Source: Bacteroidota bacterium (GTDB lineage: Bacteria; Bacteroidota; Bacteroidia; Bacteroidales; VadinHA17). Taken from it: a DNA stretch of 6,603 nt. The stretch lies in assembly GCA_016868515.1 (NCBI GenBank), contig VGGM01000090.1, forward strand, positions 1 to 6,603, written 5' to 3'. A program made the position numbers and the translations under genes. Of the stretch, positions 5,393 to 6,603 are shown piece after piece (positions within the stretch are counted from its first letter, which is position 1; every line of letters starts with the position of its first letter). The notes under the pieces are model-generated. The model was not told the origin of the DNA. It did no database searches and worked only from the letters and a program-made list of their open reading frames with translations.

Positions 5393-5731
5393 ATGGATTT
5401 CAAGAAGTCAAATGCCCCCGTAACAACTGTAACCCGTAACATTTCGACCTTTGACGAAACTACAGATAACCTTTATGAGGCAGTTGTGGTTTGCTCAAAG
5501 AGAGCCAATCAGATAAGTGTTGAGATCAAGCAGGAGCTAAACAAGAAGCTTGAAGAGTTCGCATCATTTTCCGACAACCTTGAGGAAGTATTTGAGAACA
5601 GGGAACAGATAGAGATATCGAAATATTACGAGAGGCTTCCAAAACCATCTCTTATTTCGATCGCCGAGTTTGAAGACGGGAGGATATATTTCAGGAATCC
5701 CGAAAAGGAAAACAGGTCAAAAACTAAATAA
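5393..5731 (+). CDS. rpoZ: DNA-directed RNA polymerase omega subunit (Bacteroidota form)
   Basis: The 112-residue protein contains NLYEAVVVCSKRANQIS at about residues 26-42, which matches the conserved omega/Rpb6 core (N-x-(F/Y)-x2-V-x4-(K/R)RA-x-Q) that clamps the beta-prime subunit. A charged helix with NKKLEEF follows. The C-terminal half (YYERLPKPSLISIAEFEDGRI, then a basic tail) is not found in short proteobacterial omega but is usual in Bacteroidota versions. There is no signal peptide or membrane segment, so it acts in the cytoplasm. It is packed between bamD and coaBC with gaps of 3 and 10 bases, a neighbourhood known from Bacteroides-like genomes. No Shine-Dalgarno is visible, so translational coupling to bamD is likely. 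Such proteins are often annotated only as hypothetical. Confidence 0.88.
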   Translation: MDFKKSNAPVTTVTRNISTFDETTDNLYEAVVVCSKRANQISVEIKQELNKKLEEFASFSDNLEEVFENREQIEISKYYERLPKPSLISIAEFEDGRIYFRNPEKENRSKTK

Positions 5732-5741
5732 CTGAAGCCCG

Positions 5742-6311
5742 ATGCTCAGGGGCAAACACATACTGGTAGGGGTTACAGGCGGAATAGCAGCCTACAAGAC
5801 TGCTCACCTGGTGAGGCTTCTGGTAAAGGAGGGAGCTGAGGTGAAGGTTGTAATGACTCCCATTGCAAAGGAGTTCATAACCCCTCTTACACTTGCCACG
5901 CTGTCGAGGAATCCCGTACTTGTCGACTTTTTCAATCCCGAAAACGGAGACTGGAACAGCCACATTGATCTTGGCCTCTGGTCGGACCTGTATGTAATTG
6001 CACCGGCATCAGCCAATACAATGGCAAAAATGGCATCGGGGGTTGCCGATAACCTGTTGCTTACCACCTATCTTTCGGCCCGTTGCCCGGTGCTGCTAGC
6101 TCCGGCCATGGATCTCGACATGCTGAAACATCCTGCCACGGCGGCAAACATTGCACGGCTCAAAAGCTTTGGCAACCACATTGCCGAGCCTGAAACCGGC
6201 GAACTGGCCAGCGGACTGGAGGGTAAGGGGCGCATGGCGGAACCCGAGACCATAATGAGTCTGATAAGGGATATTCTCGCAAAAAAAAAAAGCCCGATCT
6301 CAAAGGGCTGA
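5742..6311 (+). CDS. coaBC: CoaBC, CoaC domain (phosphopantothenoylcysteine decarboxylase); frame ends at an A11 run
   Basis: This frame encodes 189 residues, a complete flavoprotein CoaC domain: FMN-binding GVTGGIAAYKTAHLVRLL (10-27), the catalytic His in NSHIDLGLW, APASANTMAKMASGVADN, PAMDLDM and GKGRMAEPE. It decarboxylates 4'-phosphopantothenoylcysteine, the step after CoaB in CoA synthesis. A normal CoaBC continues into the CoaB domain without a break. Here the frame reads GCA-AAA-AAA-AAA-AGC through 11 A (6281-6291) and stops ten codons after the GCA, at TGA 6309-6311, while the CoaB domain continues in the -1 frame. Ribosomal or transcriptional slippage, a real mutation or a sequencing indel could explain this. 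PAMD replaces the textbook PxMN, and Ser replaces the Cys of the ACGDxGxGRM clamp; I believe both are usual in Bacteroidota. Confidence 0.92.
   Translation: MLRGKHILVGVTGGIAAYKTAHLVRLLVKEGAEVKVVMTPIAKEFITPLTLATLSRNPVLVDFFNPENGDWNSHIDLGLWSDLYVIAPASANTMAKMASGVADNLLLTTYLSARCPVLLAPAMDLDMLKHPATAANIARLKSFGNHIAEPETGELASGLEGKGRMAEPETIMSLIRDILAKKKSPISKG
6281..6309 (+). other. Candidate slippage site: A11 run plus adjacent hairpin inside coaBC
   Basis: Eleven A (6281-6291) contain A-AAA-AAA heptamers in the zero frame, suitable for -1 tandem slippage. The run exceeds the roughly nine-residue length at which polymerases are known to slip. AGCCC (6291-6295) pairs with GGGCT (6305-6309) around a 9-base loop, directly after the run. 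One added A or two lost A restores a continuous CoaBC frame. A stimulatory hairpin for ribosomal -1 shifting normally lies 5-8 bases downstream, so transcriptional slippage or an indel error fits the layout better. Confidence 0.5.
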
Positions 6312-6603
6312 AGGTACTGGTTAACGCCGGACCAACATATGAATCGATCGATCCGGTAAGGTTTATCGGAAATCACTCCTCGGGTAGAATGGGTATTTCA
6401 ATTGCCACTGCGGCAGCCGTTTGTGGCGCTGAGGTTCAGCTTGTTGCCGGTCCCGGCGTGGCTACGCCTGAGGGTTCGCCATACCACGTTCACAGGGTTA
6501 CCTCTGCAGCCGAAATGGCTGAAGCATGTTTCAGGTTGTTTCCCCATTGTGATATTGCAATTCTGGCCGCGGCGGTAGCCGATTTTACCCCTGAAATAGC
6601 ACA
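6290..6603 (+). CDS. coaBC: CoaBC, CoaB domain (phosphopantothenate-cysteine ligase), 5' part in the -1 frame; continues beyond the right edge
   Basis: Read from the AAG codon at 6290, the -1 frame gives KPDLKGLKVLVNAGPTYE, then IDPVRFIGNHSSGRMG, VAGPG and ILAAAVADF. These are the Rossmann-like start, the Asn-containing NHSSG(K/R)MG nucleotide-binding block and the AAVADF block of CoaB, all intact. CoaB activates 4'-phosphopantothenate (with CTP in most bacteria) and joins it to cysteine, supplying the substrate of CoaC. The domain starts two codons after the A-run, exactly where it would in an uninterrupted CoaBC. No in-frame ATG lies near the junction, so independent initiation is unlikely without a rare start codon. 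About 100 residues are visible; the rest lies outside. The sequence is well conserved, which argues against an old pseudogene. Confidence 0.9.

Noticed and set aside
5804..6376. Minus-strand open frames of 87 and 102 codons opposite coaBC
   Set aside because: They lie fully antisense to the strongly conserved CoaC and CoaB domains, and neither translation looks like a protein family.
5742..6603. coaBC as a decayed pseudogene
   Set aside because: Both domains keep their motifs, with only one discontinuity, located exactly at a homopolymer in the interdomain linker. An essential gene in its normal operon is more likely functional or mis-sequenced.

Overview
The window most likely comes from a member of the Bacteroidota, probably an environmental Bacteroidales or Marinilabiliales type. 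Three things point there: the bamD-rpoZ-coaBC gene order, the lineage-typical forms of BamD and RNA polymerase omega, and TAnnTTTG -7 promoter boxes at all three recognisable transcription starts. Genes mostly lack a clear Shine-Dalgarno sequence. This placement rests on gene content recalled from memory, not on a database search.

Layout. The left part is on the minus strand. It holds the N-terminal end of an iron-sulfur subunit (dmsB, running off the left edge) and a complete Tat-exported molybdopterin catalytic subunit (dmsA), which together form a DMSO-reductase-type anaerobic respiratory operon. Upstream of dmsA, also on the minus strand and separated by a hairpin terminator, lies a single PLP enzyme of the alpha-oxoamine synthase family. 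It resembles serine palmitoyltransferase or cysteate fatty-acyl transferase and probably makes the long-chain base of a sphingo- or sulfonolipid. A 567-base divergent spacer follows. On the plus strand come bamD (outer-membrane assembly lipoprotein), rpoZ (RNA polymerase omega) and coaBC (CoA biosynthesis, running off the right edge). These three are tightly packed, with 3- and 10-base gaps, and look like one housekeeping operon.

The two most unusual signals are these. First, coaBC is split exactly between its CoaC and CoaB domains at a run of 11 A, directly followed by a small hairpin. The CoaB part continues in the -1 frame. This is either productive slippage or a homopolymer indel. Second, the divergent spacer is a mosaic of several unrelated 7-base tandem repeat families, one 8-base family, and two copies of a GCGAAGCGAAG-hairpin element. 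One of the heptamers (CGGCATC) recurs upstream of dmsA 1.4 kb away. The spacer contains no credible gene, and its promoters sit at its two edges.
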